Positions 48,360-58,610 of a stretch of 64,000 nt of DNA are shown here, one piece after another. Positions within the stretch are counted from its first letter, which is position 1; the number at the start of each line of letters is the position of its first letter. Made by a program: the position numbers and the translations under genes. The notes beneath the pieces were generated by a model. The model was not told the DNA's origin and made no database searches. It was given only the letters and a program-made list of their open reading frames with translations. Origin of the DNA: Bryoerythrophyllum caledonicum (lineage: Eukaryota > Streptophyta > Bryopsida > Pottiales > Pottiaceae); NCBI GenBank assembly GCA_963971425.1, contig OZ020515.1, positions 32,437,856-32,501,855 of the forward strand. The letters are read 5' to 3'.

Positions 48360-50646
48360 CTAGTCAATATTCATCGGGCTATTAGTAGTGCCACTCGCCC
48401 CTGCCTCGTTGTCGTGTGCCCCTACGTGCATAGGGAGGTCTTCATGTGAGCCCAATACAAGTCTACAAGACGCCGATCGTGTTCTCCTCGCTGGTCTATC
48501 TTCATCCAACACAACCCTTAGGATTTGGGATTGCATGAGCTGGTCGAGCGCTTGCCGTGTCCCTAGACTGTGCACATCGAGCAAGAAGTCGATTCCGTCA
48601 TTTCGGAAAATTTCTTTCCACTCTGATTCCGATAATTGTCTTAGTTCTTGCGGGTCCGGTTGGTCAACGTCGTGAGAAATGCGATCCCCGTTGTCGTCTA
48701 TAATGCGAACTCCGTCAACGGCCCACAACCATTGCCGTGGATGAGGTCCGAAACGAAATTGCTCCCCGTTCTCGTCCCAATGGCCATTAAAGCATTGGTA
48801 GAAGAAATTTCATTTTCCTTGACCGTATTTGTCCTTTAACGGGATCAAATTCTTGCACACCCGGACAATCTGCTCCGGGTCCCTTTTCCAACCCCACTCG
48901 TTTGAGAGGTGCATCTTATCCAACGAGTGCATCTTCAGTTTCCAGCTCCACACCAAATCCTTTTCCTACATATGTGATTGATCATGAGCGTTCGTTACAT
49001 TGAACTCCCAATGCGGGGGCATGTATGGAACTAATCCAAAAAGTTCGTACAATCGCTTGTGAAAAGGGGCCTTGCACAATGAGCACCGCCGGCGTACAAC
49101 CATCAAGCTAATCAAGAAAAATGGATGGTACAAGTCCTCACAAGTGCCTAGATGCATCCCACCTTCTGGACCAAATGGGTTTAGACAAATTGAGCAAGTC
49201 GTACCGTCGGATACGAAGCTTGAAGGTTGTGGCCACAATAATATGGGTTTGCCCCGATGATCGAGGGTAGATGAAACCTCCTTTTTGAAATCCCATTTAT
49301 AACAGGACCAATCGATGGTTGTTTGCCCACCAACGGTTTTCACCATCGCCATTTCATCCATCTTGAAAAGATCATCTACGAGGGCCCACGATGTCAAACC
49401 AAACACCCTCTCCGGGTTGTTTTCGGTATACTTGTTGTTGATTTTTTGGAATTCCGCCACCAATTGTCGGGACCGATCGACCGTGAAGACGCAGGCCAAC
49501 TTCCATTGATAGTAATGTTCTACCAACACATCCAAGCAACTTTGTAGTCTTGAATTCTCTTCAAGCGCTTTAGCAAGCTCTTTGCCGCCGTCACCCCCCG
49601 CACCCTCTTCTTTTGTTGACTATAGCTTTGTCTGCGTTGGTAGGGGCCTCATCAAACGACAATGAATCGTCTTGGGTTGACACGTGTATAAGCCCTTCCT
49701 CCTCTCGTCGTGGATTCCGATCTTCTGTGGTCATTGTACTAGCTTGGAGGGCAAGTCGGAGCTCCTCCATATCACGTCGTTGCTGGTCAATAACAATATT
49801 TTTATCATTGACTTCAACTCTCAACTTGCGAACCTCATCGCGCAATGACAATAGTTCTGTTGTCTTCCCTTCCAATTGGTTCAGCAAAGTTTGGATAGTG
49901 TTGGTAAAAATAGCACCAGAATAGGCTTCCAACGTTCGATCAACAACCGCGGGGAATTGTACATGAGCCCCAACTTCATTAACGATATCGTTAACGACTA
50001 CGTTAACCGTTTGTTCCGCCCTCCTCCATTTGGTGCGCGCTTGTGTCCTTTGGCTCCTTGTGATTGGAACGTGGGATCCGTCAGAGTCTGTATCCGTGTT
50101 TGAGGGATCGGTCTAGTACGTGTCGACCGGTTCAGTCTTCGCCATCAATTTGCCCAATCCGCCTTCTGGATACCTCCGTGTCCCCATTAGAATCAATCCA
50201 TTCGCCGGAGAAGGAACTCTTATGCTATCTTCCATGGCTTTCAAGGTGGACCAATCCACCCTCTTGCCCAACTTTACCTCCGTGTGGACACCTTGCGCAA
50301 GGAAGAGATTTACTTCATTGCGTTTGATATAAGGGATGTCGTACAAGACCTGGTATACTTCAATGCACCAATTTTTGAACGCCTCGTCGGTGCACTTCCA
50401 TAAATTTGCCTTGTGAAAGCGTCGGTGATAATTGTGTCGCTCATCCGGGAAAGCCTTGTCGATATGGCACCACTCGATAAAGTTTGCGCAATCCTCGAAA
50501 CTCCATGGCTCCGGAACTTCTTCCCAACCTTTCAAATCCAATTTAACAGGATTTCGAAGCACATGCAACCTCTTCCGCTGTTTGTTTCCCGATCGTAGTC
50601 GACTTTTGTCTCGTTCATCTTTATTCATTTTTACCGGCGTCGCCAT
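48360..50646 (-). pseudogene. Cargo gene: unknown N-terminal domain, coiled coil, RING-like finger
   Basis: From the ATG at 50646 the frame can be followed to 48360 (about 760 codons). It has stops at 50113, 48966 and 48810 and a frame change at a run of six G near 49590 that reads correctly with five. In order: an N-terminal domain shared with 46195-46868, an acidic linker, a coiled coil (about 49920-49700, LEGKTTELLSLRDEVRKL), then CSICLNPFGPEGGMHLGTC...H...CSLC near 49200-49060, spaced like a RING finger of an E3 ligase, and a C-terminal region with WAVDGVRIIDDNG. Ubiquitin-ligase function is inference from Cys/His spacing. It is divergent from the kinase-like gene at 51213, with the palindromic array in between. 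Confidence 0.65.
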
Positions 50647-50814
50647 GGGTGGGGAAAATCTGAATAATGTATGTGATGCGAATGGATGAAGTCCTCACAC
50701 GACGCCCGCAACCAACTCAATTAAGAGGTGGATGAAGAGGGAGTATGGGAGGCGGGGACAATTAGGGGTGTGCACGATATTATATAGCCGATAGACAAAG
50801 CACTGGTCTAGGGT

Positions 50815-51000
50815 CCCCGGGCAGGGGCGGGGACGTCTCCGCCCCCTACTGGACAGGGGCGGAGATGTCCCCACCCCATACGGGCAAGGACGGAGACGTC
50901 CCCGCCCCATACGAGCAGGGGCGGAGACGTCTCCGCCGTACCCGGGTAGGGGCGGAGACGTCCCCGCCCTGCCCAAGTAGGGCGGGGACGTCTTCGCAAA
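50815..51000. repeat. GACGTC array 4, between divergent cargo genes
   Basis: Five or six units of GGGGCGGAGACGTCTCCGCC type are separated by short spacers (CTACTGGACA, ATACGGGCAA, TACCCGGGTA). The array fills the 566-bp gap between the start codons at 50646 (minus) and 51213 (plus). A role in shared promoter activity is possible: GACGTC is the classic palindromic bZIP core. This is inference. Confidence 0.9.
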
Positions 51001-51212
51001 AAGAACCCTACACCATATAAATAGGGGACATTTTGTCCTTATTCTCTGCCAAGTCCACTCCCTAGGCCTCACGTGTCAGTTCGCTTTGCGGCCTGAAAGT
51101 GAGTTTGGTGGGTGATCGGGCTTGGCCCATTTATTGTTCCCAGACTCTTTGCGGTTTTTTTTAAAACCATCAACTTGGAATTTCGACCACGGTAGGGAGT
51201 TGACAATCACAT

Positions 51213-52792
51213 ATGGCGGGAGAAGGAAGTAGGTCGATGGAGAAGCACCCTGTATTTATGGACTTGGATGATGTTGATGAGACGGTTCTTCCGTCCACCA
51301 ACACGGAGTTGACTTCGGGATCATTGAATCCGTCGTCATCGAGCGGGAAGAGGCGGAAGAAGTCACCAAAGCCGGACATGCCCCCGCACGAATACATGGT
51401 TGAATGTAGAGTGATTGCCGTCGAGTTTTACAACCGCCGGACGAGAGAGGCGTTGACGAGGAGCTATCTGAACCACAACAAAGAGGGATACCACAAGTTG
51501 ACGGTTGACATGCGACACGAATTAATGTCAAACCTTGATAAATCTGAGAAATTTAATAATTTCTCTGATTATTGGTTGCATTCGGAGTGGTTGGACACAC
51601 AAGTGATTGCACTGACCACCAATATTGTTGCGAATTGGTGTTACGTCACGGGGAATAAGGAGGATGAGAGCACGTGGAACCTGGAGGAGCGCGCACTAGT
51701 GGCAAAGATGAGGATGATCCAGGGCTTCGTTCAACAATACTCTTCTTCCCATAAGAAGGAACTAGCTCCTTGGAAAGCGACTATTGAGGAGCAAATTTTG
51801 GCTCACTCCGTTGGTGGAACTTTCAAGTGGCTTGAAAGTTGCGCTAAAGTGATTCCAATGCCAGGGCAGAGCGCGGTGGGTGGCTATGGGGCTGTACGGA
51901 AGGTGATGATAACCAAATTGGAAAACATTCCAAGTTGGATTTACTTCGCCGGTAAGACTCTGACCAACACCAACGAGAGGGAGAAGCGCCGAAACATCAT
52001 CAACGAGGCTCGAGGGTGTCCGGTAGTGCATTTAGGGATCATTAGACTTGCGTACATCCAGCCGAAAACTATGGAAGGGTACACGCTCTGGTGGAAGGGG
52101 GGATCTCTCCAGAGTTTTTGGTCCAAGTTTGACTCGAAAGTGGACGAAGCATTGCCATTTGAACGGATTGAGATGCATCCGAATACCGGGTTGTCGATCC
52201 AAGAGCTTTGGTGGGTAAAAACTTACCGCCAAAATCGAGTGAACCTCGCGCTATCATTGCTTGTCATCGTGGAAAAATGCCACGACGCAAATTATATACA
52301 CAATGACATCTCTCCATCGAATATTTTGCTCCACTTTGATGAGTGGAAACCCGATACGGTGTACATCGGAATTTGCGATTGGGGGCTTTCTAGTCGGGTT
52401 GTGGAGAATGAGCCATCAAGGTATGGTTATCAATTCAAGGAGGAGCTTCAACAAGAGAGAGAGCGGCGACGGTTTGTGGCACCAGAACTGTTCTATAATT
52501 TTGGGCCGCGGGACTCCACCAACTTGCTTGAAGTCATGCAACGGTCACACCTCTACTCCAAGGCAGCAGATGCATTTGCGGTGGGTTGGATTTGTGAAAA
52601 AATTTGGAAAGAAGATTGGGACACTTCGTATTTCACCAGCAAAAACACGGAGCAATATGTAAACCTGAAGCTAAAATTTACAGCGTTGCAAAAACAACTG
52701 CCGAAGAACGGTCTTCTGTGCCAGATGTTTTAGACACATTAATGAAACCCCCCCACAACGGGACTATGCCTCTATGTTGTTACCGACAATAG
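51213..52792 (+). pseudogene. Protein-kinase-like cargo gene with C-terminal frame change
   Basis: The ATG at 51213 opens 506 codons to 52733. Residues 1-195 include a Ser/Lys-rich start and a helical domain I do not recognise. The kinase-like domain shows GGYGAV (223-228, glycine loop), AGKTL with Lys 248, HNDISPSNILL (363-373, catalytic loop with Asn replacing Arg of HRD), CDWGLSS (DFG region as DWG, 389-391), APE (423-425) and DAFAVGWI (alpha-F). The last 15-20 residues are out of family register. Another frame (AEERSSVPDVLDTLM, ending at 52792) supplies the expected C-lobe end, so one indel near 52670 is likely. The catalytic Lys and both Asp positions persist, so activity before the indel is plausible. 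Captured host kinase or long-standing transposon gene are both possible. Confidence 0.8.
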
Positions 52793-53204
52793 TTTTTTGT
52801 TCATTAGCTGCATTAGTTTCGCATGTGGTGGTTAAATAGGCAATACGGCATCTTCGTAGAAGAATATGTGTACTTGGCAATTGCCATACGTTATATTTTA
52901 ATCAATATTGGATACATCCAAATCTTAAATTCTGAATCCGAGATTTGCATTTGTTCAAGCACAAATAATTTTTGATACACTATTGATACTCTAAATGTGC
53001 ACAAGTGAAAGAAATAAATTTTTTATTTCTACAAAAATTGATACATAGTGTAGTAAATGGCATTTAGTGTCCGGTTATGTCACTACACTAAGTGCCTCAT
53101 TTGCAATTGGTGTATGGGTTCACATTTAGTGTATACTACAGTAAACATAAATTTTAGTTTACCAACATAGTGTCAATAGTTAAACACTATTAACTAACTC
53201 ATGA
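52793..53204. other. AT-rich interior of the hAT element
   Basis: No gene is visible. TAGTGT/ACACTA words recur between about 53040 and 53190. Confidence 0.5.
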
Positions 53205-53325
53205 AGGGGCGGAGACGTCCCCGCCTCTTTATGGGCAGGGGCGGGGACGTCTCCGCCCCTGCCCGTGTGGGGGCGGAGACGTCCCCGCCCCAGACGGGGT
53301 AGGGGCGGAGACGTCTCTGCCCCAC
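53204..53325. repeat. GACGTC array 5, subterminal right
   Basis: Three to four units of GGGGCGGAGACGTCCCCGCC and GGGCGGGGACGTCTCCGCCC lie about 210-330 bp from the right terminus, mirroring array 1 at the left end. Confidence 0.9.
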
Positions 53326-53536
53326 CTCCTTCTTGCCATTAGTCCCTAATCCTACTCAAACATGACCCTCTCCTACGTGGCAGCTATGTGGTGCCAACAT
53401 GGCTGCCACGTCGCCTGTTTTTTACCTAGCGGGTAAGTCAACCCTCAATTGGCTTGCCCAGACGGGCGAGAGCTCTACCGGACGGGCGAATCGGACAGAC
53501 GGGCGTATCGAACGTCCGTCCAGTATGACAACCCTG

Positions 53537-54760
53537 CCGCCTGTGCCGGATGGAGTAGGGCCCGACTCGGCTTTATTTATACAACAACAGATTTAGAACG
53601 TCTTCCAAGCGGCGATTCCTCATATGGTGCAACAAATTTCTGAGCGAGCAACTCCTCCTCTTTCTACACCGCTCCATGGTGGAGAAACCGCGGTATCAAC
53701 TCCCAACATGTATCGAGGGGAATACCACCGCGGCAAGGAACTCAAGGTGGCAAAACCGGATAAGTTCACCGGCAAAAAGGGATGAGAGGTGTACAAGTGG
53801 TTTGCCCAACTTCGTCTGGTTTTTTGAGGCAACCCTGGCACTTATAATTCTGACGAAGACAAAGTAGCGTATGCTCTCTCCTACTTAACAGGGGCGGCCC
53901 AGAACTGGGCTATGTCCATCCTTCAAGCCTTGGATGAAGGAAGACCTCATGATTTATTGCACAATTACGAGGCCTTCTGGGGTGCTATTGTGGCTGTTTA
54001 CGGCAAGATAGACCGACGAGGCAATGCTGAGGACCGCCTTGCAAACATTCGACAGACTGGCACAGTGGCTACTTATATCTCAATATTCAACGAACATGCG
54101 GCCCAAGTGGAGTGGAATGAGCCAAGTCTCGTGGCTCGGTTTCGCGCTGGTTTAAAGGACGACCTTCTCGACTCCATAGCAACCGCCAAGACTCAACCTC
54201 GCACTCTCCAAGAATGGATGTCTATGGCTTCAAGAATTGACGATCGACTATGGACGCGGCAACAACACCGGCGACGTATGGGGTCTACTTCGGCACCACG
54301 AGAATATGCTGCACGATCCCGGCCACCTTTGACGTCAACGGGTCCCACTCCCATGGAATTAGATGCCACGTACACCGCATCCACGGCTCTTGCTAAAACA
54401 ACGGCCGACAGATTGGAGTATCAACGTCAAAAAAGGTGTTGGGGGTGCGAGAAGATGGGCCACATACAACACCATATTCATTATATTGGGAGATTTCCAT
54501 GATTTTGATCTAGTGCACATTCAGCTCGACTCGAGCTGAATGTGCATAGTGGGTACATTTTAGAGCTCAAGAGCAACATACATATTAAATTGGGAGGCTC
54601 ACAATCTCCCAATGTAATGAATATGGTGTTATACGTTCACGGTGTCCTACTAATCCTTCCAAGCCTCTTACGTTGGCTGCTACTGGAAATGAAGGCTCGG
54701 GAAAAGGAGCAGCCCGGGACTAAACACTTGGAGGCAGTACCCGGGCACTAATAAGGAGGC
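53537..54760 (+). pseudogene. Ty3/gypsy gag, main part
   Basis: After the hAT element the gag frame continues with in-frame stops at 53594 and two TGA codons near 53780-53830. It then runs openly from 53912 through the capsid-like helical region to a zinc-knuckle start (CWGCEKMGH, near 54436). The CCHC spacing is completed only by sequence lying right of the 163-bp MITE (54468-54630). A stop near 54720 ends the frame. Single-frame decay and two insertions make it non-functional. Confidence 0.85.
54468..54630. mobile_element. 163-bp foldback MITE inside the gag zinc knuckle
   Basis: The left end AACACCATATTCATTA and the matching inverted right end form TIRs of about 28 bp with one mismatch. 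ATAC is present on both sides (54464-54467 and 54631-54634), read as a 4-bp target duplication. A second, inner palindrome (TGCACATTCAGCTCGA and its complement around one base) lies at about 54514-54546. Removing the element and one ATAC restores the CX2CX4HX4C spacing of gag. Confidence 0.85.
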
Positions 54761-54839
54761 ACATAATACACCTCTATGCCCAAACTCAAATGACTCTACT
54801 ACATGTAACTACTCTTATATAAATAAAGAAAATTATATT

Positions 54840-57253
54840 TTGGCTTTATGTGTCCATGCTACCATACATATGGAGAAACATCTGACAATGAATGTGCACA
54901 TGAACAATGTGTCGGCCGTGGCGCTTGTGGACTCCGGTGCAACCGGAGTGTTCATGCACCCCGACTTTGCCAAGCAATGTAATGCTACCATCAGGTTGAA
55001 AGCTACTCCGCGGGAGGTCCGCGTCATTGACGGCCGAATTATCAGTTCTGGACTCATCACTCACGAAGCAACCGTAGACTTGACCGTGGGAGGTCATCAG
55101 GAGAAGCTACTTGCGGACATTACCAACATGGGGCGCTACGACTGTATCCTTGGCACCCCTTGGCTTGTCCGCCATGATCCAACCATCCGGTGGTCTCAGC
55201 AAAAGGTGTTGTTCGACTCTATCTATTGCCAACATACGTGTTTTGGTGGCTTACTCCAGGAGGAAGGCCATGAGGAGAAACCAACAAATTATCGACCACG
55301 AACGACCGCCCCCACCCGGGTGTCGGCAACAGTATTCCATCAGTTAACACGGGAAGCAGCAATTTATTGCCTGGAGATTTCTGAGGTGACCTCTGTCAAG
55401 CCCGCACCTATTCCGGCGGTGTATGCAGACTTAAGCGATGCTTTCAGTGAAGAGGCGGCTAACAAGCTTCCAAACCATGGCCCCGTGGACATGAAGATAG
55501 ACTTCAAGGAAGGCTAGGAACCTCGTAATACGGGATCGCGCCCTATATCCCCGATTGAGTTGGAGGAGCTTCGACGCTATCTCGAGGAAAACTTGGGCAA
55601 AGGGTGGATTCGGCGGTCCAAGTCCCCCGTTTTAGCCCCTATTGTTTTCGCCAGGAAGAAGGACGGCTCTGTTCGATTTTGTGTAGATTATTGCAACCTC
55701 AACAATTTCACGGTGCGAAACCGTTACCCATTGCCCTTGATTCCCGAGCTCACAGACCGCCTAACTGGTGCAAAAATATTTTCAAAGCTGGATGTTCGCC
55801 AAGCTTATCATAGAATCCGCATGGCTCCTGGGCATGAATTCAAGACGGCTTTTAAAACTCGTTATGGGCTATATGAGTATTTGGTCATGCCATTTGGGTT
55901 AACCAATGCCCCGGCACAATTCCAAGCTCACATGCAAAATATTTTCAGCGACCTATTAGACATCTCAGTGGTGGTTTACTTGGATGATATACTTATTTTT
56001 TCTACCAATTTAGAGGCTCACCAAGCTGTGGTTCGCGAGGTCTTGAAGAGATTACACAAGAATGGCCTTTATGCAAAGGCCGCCAAGTGTGAATTTCATA
56101 AAGACTCAGTCGAATTTCTGGGCATGACAGTATGTGATAGTGGCCTTCAGATGTGTCAAGACAAAGTTCAAGTTATTAAGGATTGGCCGACTCCAACAAC
56201 GGTGAAAGAACTTCAAGCATTTCTTGGTTTTACAAATTTTTACAGACGCTTTAGAGTGGACTGTTCACACGTTGCAGTTCCCCTAACAAACTCAACACAA
56301 AAAGGCCAGCGTTTTCAGTGGACCCCTACGGCCGATGCTGCTTTTATAGATCTTTGGTCCCGATTCCTCAAGGCCCCGGTATTAATCCACCCCAACTTTG
56401 AGCAACCATTTGTGGTAGAAACAGACGCTTCCGACACAGCCACCGGGGGCATCCTGTCTCAAAGGGGTGATGATAGACATCTTCATCCATGTGCATATCG
56501 GAGCTCTAAGATGAACCCAGCTGAAAAAAACTATGACATTTACGACAAGGAACTTTTGAGCATTGTGCTAGCATTCCAGGATTGAGACGTTTACCTAGAG
56601 GGCTCTCCCCACCAGGTTCGTGTCATTTCCGATCATAAAAACTTAGAACAATTTCTGTTTACAAAAAATCTCAACAGGCGTCAAGCTCGTTGGTCTAAGA
56701 TGCTTTCGGCCTTTGATTTGGCCATCCACCACCGGCCAGGCTCTTTGAATGGAAGGGCAGATGTATTATCTCGACGCGTAGATGTCACGGATGGGACAGA
56801 TGAGGAGCCTCGGCCTTTCTTGCGCCTAGCTTACTTGGAAAGACTTGAGCCGGTGTGGACCGACGCGCACATCTTTACTCAGATAAAGGCAAGCCTGAGA
56901 GAGGACTCCAAGCTTAGGCTAATATTGGCGTTCTTTGAAAGCAACCCGGAGGTAGCACCTACAGACATTCGCCGTCGGTTCCAGGCTTACACATGGGAGG
57001 ACGGCCTTCTCCGTTTCGAAGGGGCGGTTTTTGTTCCCGACCACGAGGAACTCCGCCGTCAGATTTTGCGCTCGCGCCACGACGCCCGAGCTGCAGGCCA
57101 CCAAGGACGTGCCAAGACCCTCGAGCTGGTGTCTCGGGATTTTTATTGGCCAACACTGTGCCGTTATGTTCACCGCTACGTCGATGGCTGTGACACCTGC
57201 CAACGTTCCAAGCCCACCCACCATGCTCGCTACGGGCTTCTGCAACCTATTCC
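54840..57253 (+). pseudogene. Ty3/gypsy pol: protease, RT, RNase H, integrase zinc-binding part
   Basis: A single frame covers the aspartic protease (LVDSGATG, near 54930), the reverse transcriptase (FARKKDGSVRFCVDY, then LPFGLTN-type motif and YLDDIL near 55980), RNase H (VETDAS, near 56420) and the integrase HHCC segment (H...H...CDTCQ, near 57080-57200). In-frame stops lie at 55515 and 56583; the latter falls at a position normally Trp. The integrase core is absent because the frame meets a CAGGGTTGTC end at 57254. The element cannot be autonomous. Confidence 0.9.
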
Positions 57254-57345
57254 CAGGGTTGTCTATCGTGACATTGTGAGAGTGACGTGCCGTCATGACG
57301 CGACATGTCATGACGGACCCTCTCGTCACGACACAATAGAGTCAA
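57254..57345. mobile_element. Probable left terminus of a second hAT element
   Basis: CAGGGTTGTCTATCGTGACA begins exactly where integrase homology is lost and shares its first ten bases with the hAT end at 41047. Subterminal palindromic words (CGTCATGACG, GTCATGACGG, CGTCACGACA) follow. The expected partner end with the 8-bp duplicate CCTATTCC was not found in the window, so it should lie beyond 64000 or be deleted. Confidence 0.6.
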
Positions 57346-57529
57346 CCTAGGGTCAAAGATGAACTTTACCCCTATGTATGGTACATTAGTTACCTCAGCG
57401 TCGACGTGGCCGTCCTATGTGGCAATGAAATCCAACGTGGCTATCCTAGATGGCAGTGATATCCAATGTGTATACCATCATTTTACCTTAGTGAGTTAAT
57501 TCTAAATTCCCCTCAACTCCAATTTGAAG

Positions 57530-58610
57530 GCAGTCCGCGGGCACTCCGGAACAAGTCCGCAGGCAATCCGCAGTCAGTCCGCGTCTAGTCTGCGGTCAGT
57601 CCGCAGCCAGTCTACGACCAGTCCGCGGTCACTCCGAGGCTAGTCCGCGGCCAGTCCGCGGTCAGTCCGGAACGAGTCCGCGGCCACTCCGCGGCCATTC
57701 CAAGTTCAGTCCGCGGGCTGTCCACAGCCATTCCGCGTACCCCCTCAGCTTGGAGCGGACATAGCACACGGAATTCTTGCTCAAATCTTATGTTTGATGA
57801 CATTTTGGACATCTACGTTTTACAAGCATGTCGAAACACTGTAAGAAACCCGTGTTTTTTGTGATGTCACCTAAAATCGTAAAACATATACATTTTGAAA
57901 AGTGACATCTAGAAAAACATCAGAATTAACAGGACGTTGTAAAAAACATGGAGATGTTAGTTGGGACACGTGGGCATGTTAGCTCCCAAACATGGGGATG
58001 TTAGCAAGGACACGCGTATATGTTGGCAAAGACGTTAACGTAAACATTGTCATGTTGACTGCAATTTTTGCCATGTTTTTGCATGTTTCGGTTGATCCAA
58101 ATTTTAGGTGATGCTTTCATGGACATCATCCCTGTTTTTTTGACATTTTCTGCGTTTTTTGGAACATCACAAAAAACACGGGTTTCTTATAGTGAAAATG
58201 TCCTCACACTTGATATTTGAGCAAGTAATCAAGCTGATATGGCCTCATGTCCGCGGGCAGTCCGCGGGCTGTCCGCAGCCATTCTGCATACCCCCTCAAC
58301 TTTGAGCGGACATAGCGCACGGAATCCTTGCTCAAATCTTACGTGTGAGGACGTTTTGGACATCTACGTTTCACAAGCATGTCGAAAATGTCCTCAAACT
58401 TGACATTCAAGTAAGTAATCTAGCTGATATGGCCTCCTGTCCGCGGGCAGTCCGCGGGCTGTCCGCAGCCATTCCGCGTACCCCCTCAGCTTTGAGCGGA
58501 CAAAGCGCACGGAATCCTTGCTCAAATCTTACGTGTGAGGACATTTTGGACATCTACGTTTTACAAGGATGTCAAAATTGTCCTTAAATGTGTAGTTTGA
58601 TTTGAGTATC
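57530..58610. repeat. GTCCGCGG-rich repeats and a 190-bp tandem array
   Basis: 57535-57735 is a dense run of AGTCCGCGGTC/CAGTCCGC words. From about 57710, 190-bp units repeat (unit starts GATATGGCCTC at 58235 and 58425; an earlier unit is interrupted by the CACTA-type element). Each has GAGCGGACATAGCGCACGGA and TTTTGGACATCTACGTTT. Confidence 0.9.
57837..58194. mobile_element. 358-bp non-autonomous CACTA-type element
   Basis: Ends CACTGTAAGAAACCCGTG and (complement of the right end) CACTATAAGAAACCCGTG continue as TIRs of about 30 bp. The 3-bp AAA duplicates on both sides (57834-57836, 58195-58197). CACTA ends and 3-bp duplications define the En/Spm superfamily. Removing the element recreates the sequence of the sister tandem unit near 58375-58395, which confirms the boundaries. 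Confidence 0.92.

Larger units (their letters stand above)
41047..53536. mobile_element. 12.5-kb hAT-superfamily element with kinase and RING-like cargo genes
   Basis: The left end CAGGGTTGTCATAACGGACG and the right end (complement CAGGGTTGTCATACTGGACG) form terminal inverted repeats of about 20 bp with two mismatches. Both sides are flanked by the identical 8-bp sequence CCGCCTGT (41039-41046 and 53537-53544); 8-bp duplications and CAGGG-type ends are hallmarks of hAT elements. Inside are the hAT transposase remnant (41528-44873), two related minus-strand genes (46195-46868, 48360-50646), a protein-kinase-like gene (51213-52792) and five GC-rich palindromic arrays. The host site is the gag of a Ty3/gypsy element. 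Whether cargo and transposase transpose as one unit is inferred from the flawless outer boundaries. Confidence 0.92.
41006..57253 (+). mobile_element. Ty3/gypsy retrotransposon, split by nested insertions
   Basis: Parts visible are gag codons from the ATG at 41006 to 41046, then (after the hAT element) gag 53537-54760, protease, RT, RNase H and the start of integrase to 57253. The domain order PR-RT-RH-IN defines the Ty3/gypsy group. The coding path is single-frame within gag and within pol but has several stops. Insertions are the hAT element 41047-53536, a MITE 54468-54630 and a presumed second hAT terminus at 57254, beyond which the rest of integrase and the 3' LTR are not seen. LTRs were not identified. 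Confidence 0.85.
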
